A stretch of 64,000 nt of DNA from Actinoplanes regularis (lineage in GTDB: Bacteria; Actinomycetota; Actinomycetes; Mycobacteriales; Micromonosporaceae), in contig NZ_FZNR01000009.1 in the NCBI RefSeq assembly GCF_900188005.1, forward strand, positions 269,243 through 333,242, given 5' to 3'. The notes beneath the pieces are model-generated. The model had not been told where the DNA came from and did no database searches. It worked only from the letters and a program-made list of their open reading frames with translations. Positions 52,956-61,567 of this stretch are shown piece after piece. The translations under genes and the position numbers were made by a program. Position 1 is the first letter of the stretch, and every line of letters starts with the position of its first letter.

Positions 52956-53326
52956 GCCTGCTCCTCGACACCCACATCGTGCTGTGGTGGCTGGCGGACG
53001 ACGCCACGCTCGCCGCCGACCTCAAGGTCCGGCTCGACCACGAACCGGACGTCTACATCAGCCCCGCGACGATCTGGGAAGTGGCCATCAAGCAATCGCT
53101 TGGCAAGCTCGGCAAGCCGGCCGACCTCGCGGAGCGCGTCCGTGACAGTGGCTTCCGGCACCTGAACATCACCGCCGAACACGGCATCGTCGCGGGGCGG
53201 CTCCCGCTCATCCACCGGGACCCGTTCGATCGGATGCTCATCGCCCAGGCCCAGGTCGAGCACTTGACTCTAGTGACCCGCGACAGCGAGATCCCGAAGT
53301 ACGACGTCGACGTTCTGGCCGCGTAG
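52952..53326 (+). CDS. PIN-domain toxin (VapC type)
   Basis: A 124-residue PIN ribonuclease with the acidic residues of the family: LLLDTHIVLWW (first Asp), ISPATIWEVAIK (Glu), PFDRMLIAQAQ and VTRDSEI (later Asp residues). VapC-type toxins cut tRNA or rRNA to stop translation. The gene is translationally coupled to the antitoxin by a 4-nt overlap. A strong terminator follows. Confidence 0.92.
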   Translation: MSLLLDTHIVLWWLADDATLAADLKVRLDHEPDVYISPATIWEVAIKQSLGKLGKPADLAERVRDSGFRHLNITAEHGIVAGRLPLIHRDPFDRMLIAQAQVEHLTLVTRDSEIPKYDVDVLAA

Positions 53327-53355
53327 CGCGGCCAGGTCGTAAGGCTCGGAACGAC

Positions 53356-53391
53356 AACGGCGGCGCGGCCCTCGTGGGCCGTGCCGCCGTT
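53356..53391. terminator. Terminator between the PIN toxin gene and ssrA
   Basis: A 16-bp stem with one mismatch (53356-53371 and 53376-53391) and a TCGT loop. It lies between convergent transcripts and could stop both. Confidence 0.8.
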
Positions 53392-53439
53392 CCAGGTGAA
53401 CCCGCGCCGCTCTCGCGGCCTCGGGCGACCTCCATTGAG

Positions 53440-53818
53440 TGGAGGTGCCGGGAATCGAACCCGGGTCCTTCGTTGCTTTGTCAGGGCTTCTCCGAGCGCA
53501 GCTCACTATGTCCCTACTCGGCCCTCCGACTCACGTGAGCAAGTTCGGACGACGGGCCCAGTCACTGATTAATCTCGCCGCGCGGTCCCCGTGACCGGGA
53601 CCGGTTGGCCAGCCTCCTAGCTGATGCCGGTAGCTGGGACGGAGGCGCTCCCAGACCGACAGACCACGCTACTTGCCTCAGGCGGCGAGAGCGTACTGGT
53701 CAGCGTCAAACTTAGAGTTGGCGCTTATAAGTTTCCGACGACCGATTCTCGAGACGACGTCGGCTTCCTCGGCTCGCTTCCCCTGTCTCCACGTACGAAG
53801 TCGAAACCAGTCACCCCC
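53440..53818 (-). ncRNA. ssrA: Transfer-messenger RNA (tmRNA)
   Basis: A 379-nt one-piece tmRNA. The 5' end GGGGGTGACTGGTTTCGACT pairs with the 3' CACCTCC, and the T-arm has GGGTTCGATTCCC. The tag frame at 53678-53722 encodes ANSKFDADQYALAA and a TGA stop, a normal actinobacterial tag. CCA is not encoded. Its partner gene, smpB, is 0.8 kb upstream on the same strand. Confidence 0.97.
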
Positions 53819-53849
53819 TGGGTATTTGGTACAGCCCGGCAATCTTAGC

Positions 53850-54548
53850 TCACCCGGCCGTCGCCACCACCGAGCACCCGGTCGGCTGAGCGCTGCCCTT
53901 GGCCCCCTTGCGGCCCGCGAATCCCGCCGTGATGCTGGACTTGCCGGACAGCGAAGAAGTCCCCACGAGTTCGATCTGATTCCCGTTGAAGGCCGCCGGC
54001 TTGGCGTTCCAGGGCCCGCCCGTAACGCTGTAGCTGCTGGGCTTGTAGGTCACGGTCGCTTTCCAGTTGTGAGCCTTGGTGCCGTTGTTGGTGACCGTCA
54101 CGCTGGCGATGAAGTTGTCATCCCACCTGCTGGAGAAGCCGCAGGTGACGGAGAGGTCGTTCGAGGCCGGCGGGGTGGTGGTGGTCTTCGTCGCGGTCGG
54201 CTTCGGGCTCGCCGAGGTCTTCGACGGCTTCGGGGTCGCCGAGGAGGTCGCGGACGCCGACGGGGTGGCGGAGGACGACGCCGAGGCCGAGGGCGATGCG
54301 GAGACCGAGGCGGACGGCGACGAGGTCGCGGACTCCGACGGCGACTCGGCCTCCAGCGGGGTCGTCGTCGACTCGGCCGCCCGCAGATCGGTCGCGGGCT
54401 GCACCATCAGCGCGTCGTCGCCTGCCGACGCCGGGCCACCGGCTCGCACCCCGATCCAGACCACCAGGCCGATCAGGATGGCCGCGGCCAGACTGAACAT
54501 CCCACGGGCCAGGAAGAACTGGCGGTCTCTGTGATTTGACTTGGACAA
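53850..54548 (-). CDS. Membrane-anchored CBM2-like protein
   Basis: A 232-residue protein. An N-terminal signal anchor (FFLARGMFSLAAAILIGLVVWIGV) is followed by a long Ser/Thr/Pro/Ala/Lys linker and a C-terminal cellulose-binding-type domain (CBM2 fold: TCGFSSRWDDNFIASVTVTNNGT, WKATVTY, and GCSVVATA at the end, with a likely Cys-Cys disulfide). It may hold the cell to polysaccharide, or bind the organism's own wall glycans. The TTG at 54548 has a GGGGAGA site. Between smpB and ssrA it is an insertion in the usual gene order. Confidence 0.75.
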   Translation of the reverse strand: MSKSNHRDRQFFLARGMFSLAAAILIGLVVWIGVRAGGPASAGDDALMVQPATDLRAAESTTTPLEAESPSESATSSPSASVSASPSASASSSATPSASATSSATPKPSKTSASPKPTATKTTTTPPASNDLSVTCGFSSRWDDNFIASVTVTNNGTKAHNWKATVTYKPSSYSVTGGPWNAKPAAFNGNQIELVGTSSLSGKSSITAGFAGRKGAKGSAQPTGCSVVATAG

Positions 54549-54561
54549 CGGCCGGTCTCCC

Positions 54562-54592
54562 CGATGAAGAGTCGAGTCGATGAAGAGTCGAG
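54562..54592 (-). repeat. 15-bp near-tandem repeat upstream of the CBM2-like gene
   Basis: cgatgaagagtcgag occurs twice with one base between. It lies directly upstream of the ribosome-binding site of the CBM2-like gene, between it and smpB. It may be slippage or a double operator. Confidence 0.8.
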
Positions 54593-54647
54593 CAGGGCTC
54601 ACCCGAGGGCGAAGCGATCAACAGTTCTGGCGGCGGAGGATACCGCG

Positions 54648-55124
54648 TCAGCCCATGCCTTTGGCACGGCGGCCCACGGCGCGGTTGATTTCGCGCTTCG
54701 CGTCCCGCTCGGCCATGTCCTGCCGCTTGTCATAGCTCTTCTTGCCCTTGGCGACGCCGAGCTCGACCTTCGCATACCCGTTCTGGAAGTAGATCGAGAG
54801 CGGGACCAGGGTGATGCCGTCGTCGCGCAGCTTGCCCATCACCTTGTGGATCTCGTCGCGCTTGAGCAGCAGTTTGCGGACCCGCCGGGGCTCGTGGTTG
54901 GTCCAGGTGCCCTGCGTGTACTCCGGGATGTGCAGGCCGTGCAGGAAGATCTCGCCGTCGTTCTCGTGGCCGAACGCGTCGACCAGCGAGGCGCGGCCGG
55001 CGCGCAGCGATTTCACCTCGGTGCCGGTGAGCACCATGCCGGCCTCGTACGTGTCGATGATCGCGTAGTCGTGGTACGCCTTGCGGTTGGAGGCGACGAG
55101 CTTACGCCCCTGTTCGCGTGGCAT
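54648..55124 (-). CDS. smpB: SsrA-binding protein SmpB
   Basis: A 158-residue SmpB, with the OB-type core (NRKAYHDYAIIDTYEAGMVLTGTEVKSLRAG, YTQGTWTNHEPRRVRKLLL) and the basic C-terminal tail (GKKSYDKRQDMAERDAKREINRA) that enters the mRNA channel. It carries tmRNA to stalled ribosomes. AAGGAG lies 8 nt before the ATG. The ssrA gene is 0.8 kb downstream, the normal link. Confidence 0.97.
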   Translation of the reverse strand: MPREQGRKLVASNRKAYHDYAIIDTYEAGMVLTGTEVKSLRAGRASLVDAFGHENDGEIFLHGLHIPEYTQGTWTNHEPRRVRKLLLKRDEIHKVMGKLRDDGITLVPLSIYFQNGYAKVELGVAKGKKSYDKRQDMAERDAKREINRAVGRRAKGMG

Positions 55125-55178
55125 ACCGGGGACTCCTTCGGCGGGCTGAGGGGATTGATCGGAGCAATCCTAGCCCGC

Positions 55179-56426
55179 CTACTGACAGAGGCAGGACGGC
55201 AGGTAATTCAGCGGATTCCGGGGCGCACCACCGAAGCGGGTCTCGAAGTGCAGGTGGGCGCCGGTGGACGCGCCCGTGGTTCCGACCGCACCGATGATCT
55301 GGCCCTGCCGGACGTACTGACCCACCCGCACGTAGATCCGGGACTGGTGGCCGTAACAGGTGGAGAAGCTGGTGCCCAGGACTCGACCGTGGTTGACGCA
55401 GGTGTAGTTGCCGTAGCCGCCGTTCCAGCCGGCCTGGATCACCCGGCCAGGCGCGGCGGCCCGGATCGGGGTGCCCGACCCGGCGGCGAAGTCCGTCCCG
55501 GCGTGCAGCTGCCAGACCCGGTAGTACGGGTCGTACCGGTTGCCGTAGTCGCTGGTCTTCCAGCCGCGCACGGGCATCAGTAGCCGCCCCCGGTACTGCC
55601 GGGCGTATCCGTTGCGGCTCTCCCAGCCGCGCATGCTGGACCGGATCTTCCGCTCGACGGCGAGCGCCGCGCGGTACTGGAGGAGCACGGTGGCCCGCTG
55701 CGCGTTCGCCGCGCTCAGCGCCGTACGCCGAGCCAGCACCAGCTGGTAGACGTCGCGCTGGGCCCGGAGCGCGTCGGCCTGGGCGGCCTGCGCGGCACGC
55801 AGTTTGGCCGCGGCCTCGTCCTCGGCCTCCTCGGCGGCCCGCTGCGCCGCCCCGGCCCGGTCCTGCGTGGTACGGGCCTCCCGGCGGGCGCCGATCAACC
55901 GGCGCACGTCGGCGTCCTCCCGGCGCGCCATCTCGTCGACCAGGCTCATCCGGTCGATCAGGTCCATCGGCGCGGTCGCCGAGATGAGCAGGTTGAACCG
56001 GGCGGCGGGGGTGCTCATGTAACTGTTGCGGGCGATCTCCGCGACCCGGTCGCGGGCGCCGGCCACTCGCTCCCGGGCGGCCGCCCAGTCCGCGGCGATC
56101 TGTTGGTAGCTCTGCCGGGCGGCGGCGGCCCGGGCCCGGGCGGTGTTCGCCTCCACCCGGGTGGCGATGACGATGCCACGGGCGGCGGCCACCCGCTGCT
56201 GCGCGGCGGGCATGGCGGCCGAGGCGAGGGCGAGCCGGCGGGCGGCGGCCCGGGCGGTGGCTCCGGCGTTCTCCAGGAGCGCCTCGGCCCTGCGTACCGC
56301 CCGAGCGGCTCGGGCGGCGTCGCTCCGGTCGGCCAGCGCCGGCGCGGGCGCGACCAGGACGGGTTCGACGACGCTGAGCAGACAGAGGCAGGCGGTCAGC
56401 AGCAGGTTGGGTCGGCGGCTCCTCAC
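55179..56426 (-). CDS. Secreted M23 peptidoglycan peptidase with coiled coil
   Basis: A 415-residue secreted protein: Sec signal (LLLTACLCLLSVVEPVLVAPAPALA), then about 230 residues of alanine-rich coiled coil (35-290), then an M23/LytM domain whose zinc ligands are in HAGTDFA and GAHLHFE. It fits the EnvC-like role of a wall hydrolase or activator linked to FtsEX, whose genes are immediately upstream on the same strand. The GTG start follows a TACGGT -10 by 8 nt, without a ribosome-binding site. Confidence 0.9.
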   Translation of the reverse strand: MRSRRPNLLLTACLCLLSVVEPVLVAPAPALADRSDAARAARAVRRAEALLENAGATARAAARRLALASAAMPAAQQRVAAARGIVIATRVEANTARARAAAARQSYQQIAADWAAARERVAGARDRVAEIARNSYMSTPAARFNLLISATAPMDLIDRMSLVDEMARREDADVRRLIGARREARTTQDRAGAAQRAAEEAEDEAAAKLRAAQAAQADALRAQRDVYQLVLARRTALSAANAQRATVLLQYRAALAVERKIRSSMRGWESRNGYARQYRGRLLMPVRGWKTSDYGNRYDPYYRVWQLHAGTDFAAGSGTPIRAAAPGRVIQAGWNGGYGNYTCVNHGRVLGTSFSTCYGHQSRIYVRVGQYVRQGQIIGAVGTTGASTGAHLHFETRFGGAPRNPLNYLPSCLCQ

Positions 56427-56484
56427 GTCGAGTCACCGTACTCTGACTAATGGTCCGTATGGCCGCAAACCGCCCGAAGGACAC

Positions 56485-56516
56485 AAAGGCCGCGACCCAG
56501 TCGGGTCGCGGCCTTT
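56485..56516 (-). terminator. Terminator after ftsX
   Basis: A perfect 14-bp hairpin with flanking AAA/TTT (56485-56498 and 56503-56516), between ftsX and the M23 gene. It makes the M23 gene depend mostly on its own promoter. Confidence 0.85.
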
Positions 56517-56541
56517 ATGCGTAAAGGTCTCAGGTTGGGCG

Positions 56542-57417
56542 TTAGACCTTCAGGTAGAACCGCAGCGTGATCCAGGCGGTTCCAGCGCTGACCACCGCTC
56601 CGACACCGGCCAGCAGCGGCAGCATCAGTACGACGTTGCCGTTCGGCACCGGCGTCAGGATCGCGGTCAGGGCCTGGAGCTTGTTGTCCAGCAGGACGAT
56701 CTTGCCGATGAACAGCGCGCCGAAGCCGAGGATCGCGCCGACCAGGCCGGCGACGACCGCCTCCAGGACGAACGGCGCCTGGATGAACCAGTTCGAGGCA
56801 CCGACCAGCTTCATGACCGCGACTTCCCGGCGCTTGCTGTAGGCGGCGACCTGGATGGTGTTACCGACCAGCAGCAAGGCGGCGAAGGCCATCACCGCAG
56901 CGACCACGAGTGACATCAGCTGGACTGAATTGAAGATGTTGAACACCTTCTGCAACAGCTCCCGCTGGTCGATGATCCGCTGGATCGCCGCGTCGCCCTT
57001 GACGTCCTGAGCGAACTTGTCGTAATCCTCCGGGTTCTTCAACTTCACCCGGAACGACTCGGGCAGGCTGTCCGCGTTCACAGCGTTCACGAAGTCGGGC
57101 GAGTCCTGGTAGAGGACCTTGAAGCGCTCTAGCGCCTCTTCCTTGGTCTCGTGCTTCGATTCCTTGACCAGCGGGTTCGACTTGAGCTTCTCCTCCAGCG
57201 CCGCGACCTGTCCGGCCTCGGCGTTGTCGACCAGGAAGATCGAGACTTCGATCTCGCCGTAGTAGAAGTCCTTCATACGGTCGACCTGCATGTACATCAG
57301 CACACTGGCGCCGAGCATGGTCAACGAAACGGACATGGTGATGATCATGGCGACCGTCATCGTGACGTTTCGCCACAGGCCCACCAGGACCTCGTTGAGG
57401 ACGTACTTCACGCGCAT
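56542..57417 (-). CDS. ftsX: Cell-division protein FtsX
   Basis: A 291-residue FtsX with one N-terminal transmembrane helix (about 20-42), a large extracytoplasmic loop (45-165) and three C-terminal helices. The actinobacterial ECD is conserved (YGEIEVSIFLVDNA, VLYQDSPDFVNAVN). It transmits ATP-driven movements of FtsE across the membrane to activate a wall hydrolase. The gap to ftsE is 66 bp; GGAAGG precedes the ATG. Confidence 0.95.
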   Translation of the reverse strand: MRVKYVLNEVLVGLWRNVTMTVAMIITMSVSLTMLGASVLMYMQVDRMKDFYYGEIEVSIFLVDNAEAGQVAALEEKLKSNPLVKESKHETKEEALERFKVLYQDSPDFVNAVNADSLPESFRVKLKNPEDYDKFAQDVKGDAAIQRIIDQRELLQKVFNIFNSVQLMSLVVAAVMAFAALLLVGNTIQVAAYSKRREVAVMKLVGASNWFIQAPFVLEAVVAGLVGAILGFGALFIGKIVLLDNKLQALTAILTPVPNGNVVLMLPLLAGVGAVVSAGTAWITLRFYLKV

Positions 57418-57483
57418 CGGGGGGATCCTTCCAGGACTCCGCGTGTTGCTGCTTCAGCATTGAACATGGGGGCGGAGCTGGCC

Positions 57484-58164
57484 TCAGCCGTAGACACCGC
57501 GGGCCTGGTCCCGGACGATCCGTCCGCTCTCGATCTCGATGACCCGGCGACGCATCTGGTTAACGATGTTGGAGTCGTGCGTGACCATCACGACGGTCGT
57601 ACCGGTCCGGTTGATCCGGTCCAGGAGCCGCATGATCTCGACCGAGGTGTCCGGGTCGAGGTTACCGGTGGGCTCGTCGGCGAGCAGGATCAGCGGCCGG
57701 TTCACGAAGGCCCGGGCCACCGCGACGCGCTGCTGCTCACCACCCGAGAGCTCGTGGGGGTAGCGGTGCTCCTTGCCGCCGAGGCCGACGAGCTCGAGCA
57801 CCTCGGGAACGACGCGCCGGGCGACCGCCTTGGTCTTGCCGATCACCTCGAGGGCGAAGGCGACGTTCTCGTACGCGGTGCGGTTGGGCAGCAGCCGGAA
57901 GTCCTGGAAGACGCAGCCGATCGAGCGCCGGAACTGCGGGATCTTCCAGGAGCGCAGGGAGGTCACGTCCTTGGCGTTGACCACCACCTTGCCGCGGGTC
58001 GCTTGGACCTCCTTCAGCAGCAGCTTGATGATCGTCGACTTGCCGGAACCGGAGGGGCCGATGAAGAAGACGAACTCACCCTTCTCGATTCCGACGCTGA
58101 CATTGTCCAACGACGGTCGAGACGCCTTTGGATACGTCTTCGTCACGTTCTCAAGCTGAATCAC
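57484..58164 (-). CDS. ftsE: Cell-division ATP-binding protein FtsE
   Basis: A 226-residue ABC ATPase: Walker A GPSGSGKST, Q-loop CVFQDFRLL, signature LSGGEQQRVAVARA, Walker B LILLADEPTGNLD and His switch VTHD. It starts with VIQLENVTKTYP at a GTG that lies 8 nt behind TAGACT with no ribosome-binding site. It powers FtsX. Confidence 0.96.
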   Translation of the reverse strand: MIQLENVTKTYPKASRPSLDNVSVGIEKGEFVFFIGPSGSGKSTIIKLLLKEVQATRGKVVVNAKDVTSLRSWKIPQFRRSIGCVFQDFRLLPNRTAYENVAFALEVIGKTKAVARRVVPEVLELVGLGGKEHRYPHELSGGEQQRVAVARAFVNRPLILLADEPTGNLDPDTSVEIMRLLDRINRTGTTVVMVTHDSNIVNQMRRRVIEIESGRIVRDQARGVYG

Positions 58165-58172
58165 GGGAGTGG

Positions 58173-58178
58173 AGTCTA
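58173..58178 (-). promoter_or_regulatory. -10 element, near-leaderless promoter of ftsEX
   Basis: TAGACT, 8 nt, then the GTG at 58164, leaving about a 2-nt leader. The hexamer is the same as that before the helicase gene at 13534. Confidence 0.5.
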
Positions 58179-58254
58179 CGCGGTGTGACGAAAACTCCAA
58201 GCCCGCCGGGGTCGGGAATCTTCGCCACCTGCGGCAACAACAAAACAGAGCGCC

Positions 58255-58282
58255 CCCAGCCTGACCGAGCGTTCAGGCTGGG
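58255..58282 (-). terminator. Terminator of prfB
   Basis: A 10-bp perfect stem (58255-58264 and 58273-58282) with an 8-nt loop and a T-rich tract on the minus strand. It separates prfB from ftsE. Confidence 0.82.
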
Positions 58283-58304
58283 TCACTCAACGTGACAGAT
58301 CTTG

Positions 58305-59417
58305 TCAGGCCGCGATCTGGTTCTGCTTGCGCCAACGGATGCCTGCCTCGATGAACGCGTCCAACTCGCCATCGAAGACCGACGTCGGGTTACCGGTCTC
58401 GAACTCAGTGCGCAAATCCTTCACCATCTGGTACGGGTGCAGGACGTACGAACGCATCTGGTCGCCCCACGATCCGGTGGTGTCCTGCTTCAGACCGGCC
58501 ATCTTGGCCTCCTCCTCCTGGCGCTTGCGCTCCAGGAGCCGAGCCTGCAGCACGCGCAGCGCGGACGCCTTGTTCTGCAGCTGGGACTTCTCGTTCTGGC
58601 AGGTCACCACGATGCCGGTGGGGATGTGGGTGAGCCGCACCGCCGAGTCGGTGGTGTTGACGCTCTGGCCACCCGGACCGGAGGAGCGGTAGACATCGGT
58701 GCGGAGCTCATTGTCCGGAATGTCGATGTGGTCGGTCTGCTCCACGACGGGCATCACCTCGACGCCGGCGAAGCTGGTCTGCCGGCGACCCTGGTTGTCG
58801 AACGGGCTGATCCGGACCAGCCGGTGGGTGCCCGACTCGACGCTCAAGGTGCCGTACGCGTACGGCACCTTGACGGTGAAAGTGGCCGACTTGAGGCCGG
58901 CCTCCTCCGCGTACGACGTGTCGTAGACCTCGGTGGGGTAGCCGTGACGCTCCGCCCAGCGCAGGTACATCCGCATCAGCATCTCGGCGAAGTCGGCCGC
59001 GTCCACGCCGCCGGCGCCCGCGCGGATCGCCACCAGCGCCTCCCGGGAGTCGTACTCCCCGGAGAGCAGGGTGCGGACCTCCATCTCCTCGATCGCCTTG
59101 GTCAGCGCGGTGACTTCGTCACCGACCTCGGCGATCGAGTCGGCGTCGGCCTCGGCCTCGGCCATCTCCAGCAGCAGGCCGGCGTCGTCGAGCCGGGTGC
59201 GCAGGCGCTCCAGCTTGGAGATCTCGCCGGCGACGTACGACAGACGGCTGTTGACCTCCTGCGCCCGAGCCTGGTCGTCCCAGAGGTCGGGGGCGGATGC
59301 CTGCTCCTCGAGATCCGCCTTGTCACGGCGCAGCTTGTCGACGTCCAGGACGTTCTCAATGTTGCGGAGGGTGGCGTCGAGCGCTTTGAGTTGCTCGGGG
59401 AAGTCGGCAGCGGTCAC
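58305..59417 (-). CDS. prfB: Peptide chain release factor 2
   Basis: A 370-residue RF2 that ends translation at UGA and UAA. It shows the SPF tripeptide anticodon (RISPFDNQ) and the GGQ loop (SSGPGGQSVN). The reading frame is continuous: the programmed frameshift of many prfB genes is absent, as in other actinobacteria. The GTG at 59417 (VTAADFPEQLKALD) follows TAGTCT by 8 nt without a ribosome-binding site. Confidence 0.96.
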   Translation of the reverse strand: MTAADFPEQLKALDATLRNIENVLDVDKLRRDKADLEEQASAPDLWDDQARAQEVNSRLSYVAGEISKLERLRTRLDDAGLLLEMAEAEADADSIAEVGDEVTALTKAIEEMEVRTLLSGEYDSREALVAIRAGAGGVDAADFAEMLMRMYLRWAERHGYPTEVYDTSYAEEAGLKSATFTVKVPYAYGTLSVESGTHRLVRISPFDNQGRRQTSFAGVEVMPVVEQTDHIDIPDNELRTDVYRSSGPGGQSVNTTDSAVRLTHIPTGIVVTCQNEKSQLQNKASALRVLQARLLERKRQEEEAKMAGLKQDTTGSWGDQMRSYVLHPYQMVKDLRTEFETGNPTSVFDGELDAFIEAGIRWRKQNQIAA

Positions 59418-59469
59418 GACAGTCAAGACTACGCCGCCCGGCCAGATCACTGGCCGGGGCGTCCTCAAC

Positions 59470-59985
59470 TCATTCGGACGGAACGGTCTTCAGCCAGCTG
59501 AGCGCCGCCTTGTGATAGGCGACGGCGAACTCCAGCGCGGCCGCACCGTACGGGTCGTCGTTCTTCTTCGCCTCCTTGGCCTGCTCCTTCGCCATCGTCA
59601 ACGCTTCGGAGTGGTACTGGTTGGCGGTGGTGTAGAGGGTCTTCAGCTGATCCTCGCTGTGCTGCTGCCCGAAGGCGACTCGCAGCGCGACCGGGTTGCG
59701 CAGCGCGTCCCGGCCAGGCGTCTCGGTAAGCCATCGTCCGAAGGCGCGCTTCCCGGAGGCGGTGATCGCATAGGGCTGACTGGAACGTGGACCCGGCTTG
59801 CCGAGACGGACATACCCCATTTCGGCCAGTACGGGTAATTCGCGGTAGACCTGGCTCCGCGTCATCGACCAGTAGGGCCCGAGGCGGCGTTCAGCGGCCG
59901 CCATGAGCTGTCCGCCGGTCATCGGCCCCTCGTGAAGCAGGCCGAGCAAGGCGGCAGCCGTGGGATTGATTTGGAAGTCGGGCAT
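59470..59985 (-). CDS. PadR-family transcriptional regulator
   Basis: A 171-residue PadR repressor. The winged helix occupies residues 5-80 (ALLGLLHEGPMTGGQLMAAAERRLGPYWSMTRSQVYREL, then GPRSSQPYAITASGKRAF), followed by a helical dimerisation domain. The ligand is unknown; PadR proteins respond to phenolics, drugs or redox signals. AGAAGG lies just before the ATG. The 407-bp region upstream may hold its operator. Confidence 0.88.
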   Translation of the reverse strand: MPDFQINPTAAALLGLLHEGPMTGGQLMAAAERRLGPYWSMTRSQVYRELPVLAEMGYVRLGKPGPRSSQPYAITASGKRAFGRWLTETPGRDALRNPVALRVAFGQQHSEDQLKTLYTTANQYHSEALTMAKEQAKEAKKNDDPYGAAALEFAVAYHKAALSWLKTVPSE

Positions 59986-60392
59986 GCCTTCTAAGCTGCC
60001 ACTTTGTCGGTCCGGCGTCCAGGATTTCGCACGATCCGTCCAGTTTGCGCCTCCACAAACGACTGTCCCGCACAGACAGTCCGACAACGAGCGCGCCGAC
60101 CTGACGATTTTGCCGCCACCAACTAGTTGACCAGGTAAAATGGAACACCAAAACGGTCAGACGGGCAGTTCGAGGCAGGAACCGCCCATTCGTTCGCATG
60201 TTGCCGCGCGAATTCGGACATTTGATGTCATCTGTCCGGCGTGGTGCCCTGAAACGAACCAATCTTCACTCTGGCGGCTTAGCCCGCCCTCTCCGGCGCG
60301 GCGTCGGCGCCCCGCGTCGGGACGACAGCCATCCTCGCACTTCACGGATGGCAGATCAGGGTCCCGCAGGTTCGCCCATTACCCTGACCTCC
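59986..60392. other. Divergent intergenic region
   Basis: A 407-bp gap between PadR and the rightward membrane-protein gene. No gene seen. TAAAAT at about 60134 in an AT-rich patch could be a -10 sequence. The PadR operator is likely here. Confidence 0.4.
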
Positions 60393-61532
60393 ATGACCGA
60401 CCCCGAGCGCCAGTCCGCACCGGAGGCCCGCGAGGTTCCGTGGCTCACCGCGACCCTGTTGGCAATCGCCGCGCTCGCGTGGACGGCCGGGATGCTGATC
60501 TCAGCCCGAGTCAAGATCACCAGCTGGGCGGACGCGGCGATGGAGGTCACCTCGACCGCGTACGCGCTGCCCGGCGCGGTCTCCGCGGCCATCGTCGCCG
60601 GCGCCGCCGTCGCCCTGCTGGCACTCACCCTGATCAGCGGGCGCCGCGAGCTCGGCGCCACCGCGCGATTCGCCGTCGGTACCGGCAGCGGCCTGCTCGT
60701 CGGCGTCCTCTGCGCACTACCGGTCATCACGATCAACACCGCCGGCACGATCTACGCCGCGGTCGGCGGGACGGTCGCGGCGGCCGCCACGATCGGCGGC
60801 GCGCTGGCCGGCTTCCGGCTGCCGCCGGTGATCGCCGCCGCCGGGTGGGCCACGCTCGGCGTGTTCGCGGTCGGGGCGGTGCTCAACCAGAGCGACATCC
60901 AGAGCACGATCCTCGAACTGCTCGGGTCCGGTCGCGACACCGAGTCCGCGGCGAACGCGAACCAGTACTTCTCGTACGGACAGTCGGCGCTCGGCGGCCT
61001 GGCCGCCGGCCTGATCACGTTCGCGATCCTGCGCCGGGCCCGCCGGCGGGCCGGCGGGCAGGATCTGCGCTGGACGTTCTACCTGATCGCGGGCGCCGGG
61101 GCGGGGGTCCTTTCGGTGATCGCCGAGATCCTGACCCGGACCGCCGGAGCCCAGGTTCTCGAGCTGGCCGGCAAGGTCAGCGAGCTGGAACGGTCGGTGC
61201 AGCAGATCCTCAGCACCAACCGGCTCAACAGCGCGCTGATCGTCCTCTTCGTCGGTGCGTTCACCGCGATGGTCGCGGTCGGACGAACACTGTCACCAGC
61301 GGACGACGATGAGGACGAGACCGCGGAGGCTACGGCCGCGGCCGGCGAGATCGCGGGGACCGCAACGACGACCGACAAGATCGCGAAGACCGCGTCAGCG
61401 ACCGGCGATGCCAAAGCCCAGACCGCGTCGGGGACCGGCGAGATCGCCGAGGCCGGAGCGGGGACGGCCGGGACCGCCGAGGCTAAGGCCGGGGCCGCCG
61501 AGATCGCGGGGGCCACGGCGGCGACCGACTAG
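60393..61532 (+). CDS. Polytopic membrane protein with Ala/Thr/Glu-rich tail
   Basis: A 379-residue membrane protein with about eight hydrophobic segments up to residue 290 and a C-terminal low-complexity tail (about 310-379) made of repeated ATAAAGEIAG-like Ala/Thr/Gly/Glu units. I do not recognise a family. The start follows TACCCT by 7 nt with no ribosome-binding site. No neighbours give a clue. Confidence 0.75.
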   Translation: MTDPERQSAPEAREVPWLTATLLAIAALAWTAGMLISARVKITSWADAAMEVTSTAYALPGAVSAAIVAGAAVALLALTLISGRRELGATARFAVGTGSGLLVGVLCALPVITINTAGTIYAAVGGTVAAAATIGGALAGFRLPPVIAAAGWATLGVFAVGAVLNQSDIQSTILELLGSGRDTESAANANQYFSYGQSALGGLAAGLITFAILRRARRRAGGQDLRWTFYLIAGAGAGVLSVIAEILTRTAGAQVLELAGKVSELERSVQQILSTNRLNSALIVLFVGAFTAMVAVGRTLSPADDDEDETAEATAAAGEIAGTATTTDKIAKTASATGDAKAQTASGTGEIAEAGAGTAGTAEAKAGAAEIAGATAATD

Positions 61533-61567
61533 GTGCCGGTCGACGCCACACACGTCGCCGACCGGGG

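Noticed and set aside
58305..59417. Programmed frameshift in prfB
   Set aside because: The frame runs uninterrupted from the start codon; there is no in-frame early TGA.
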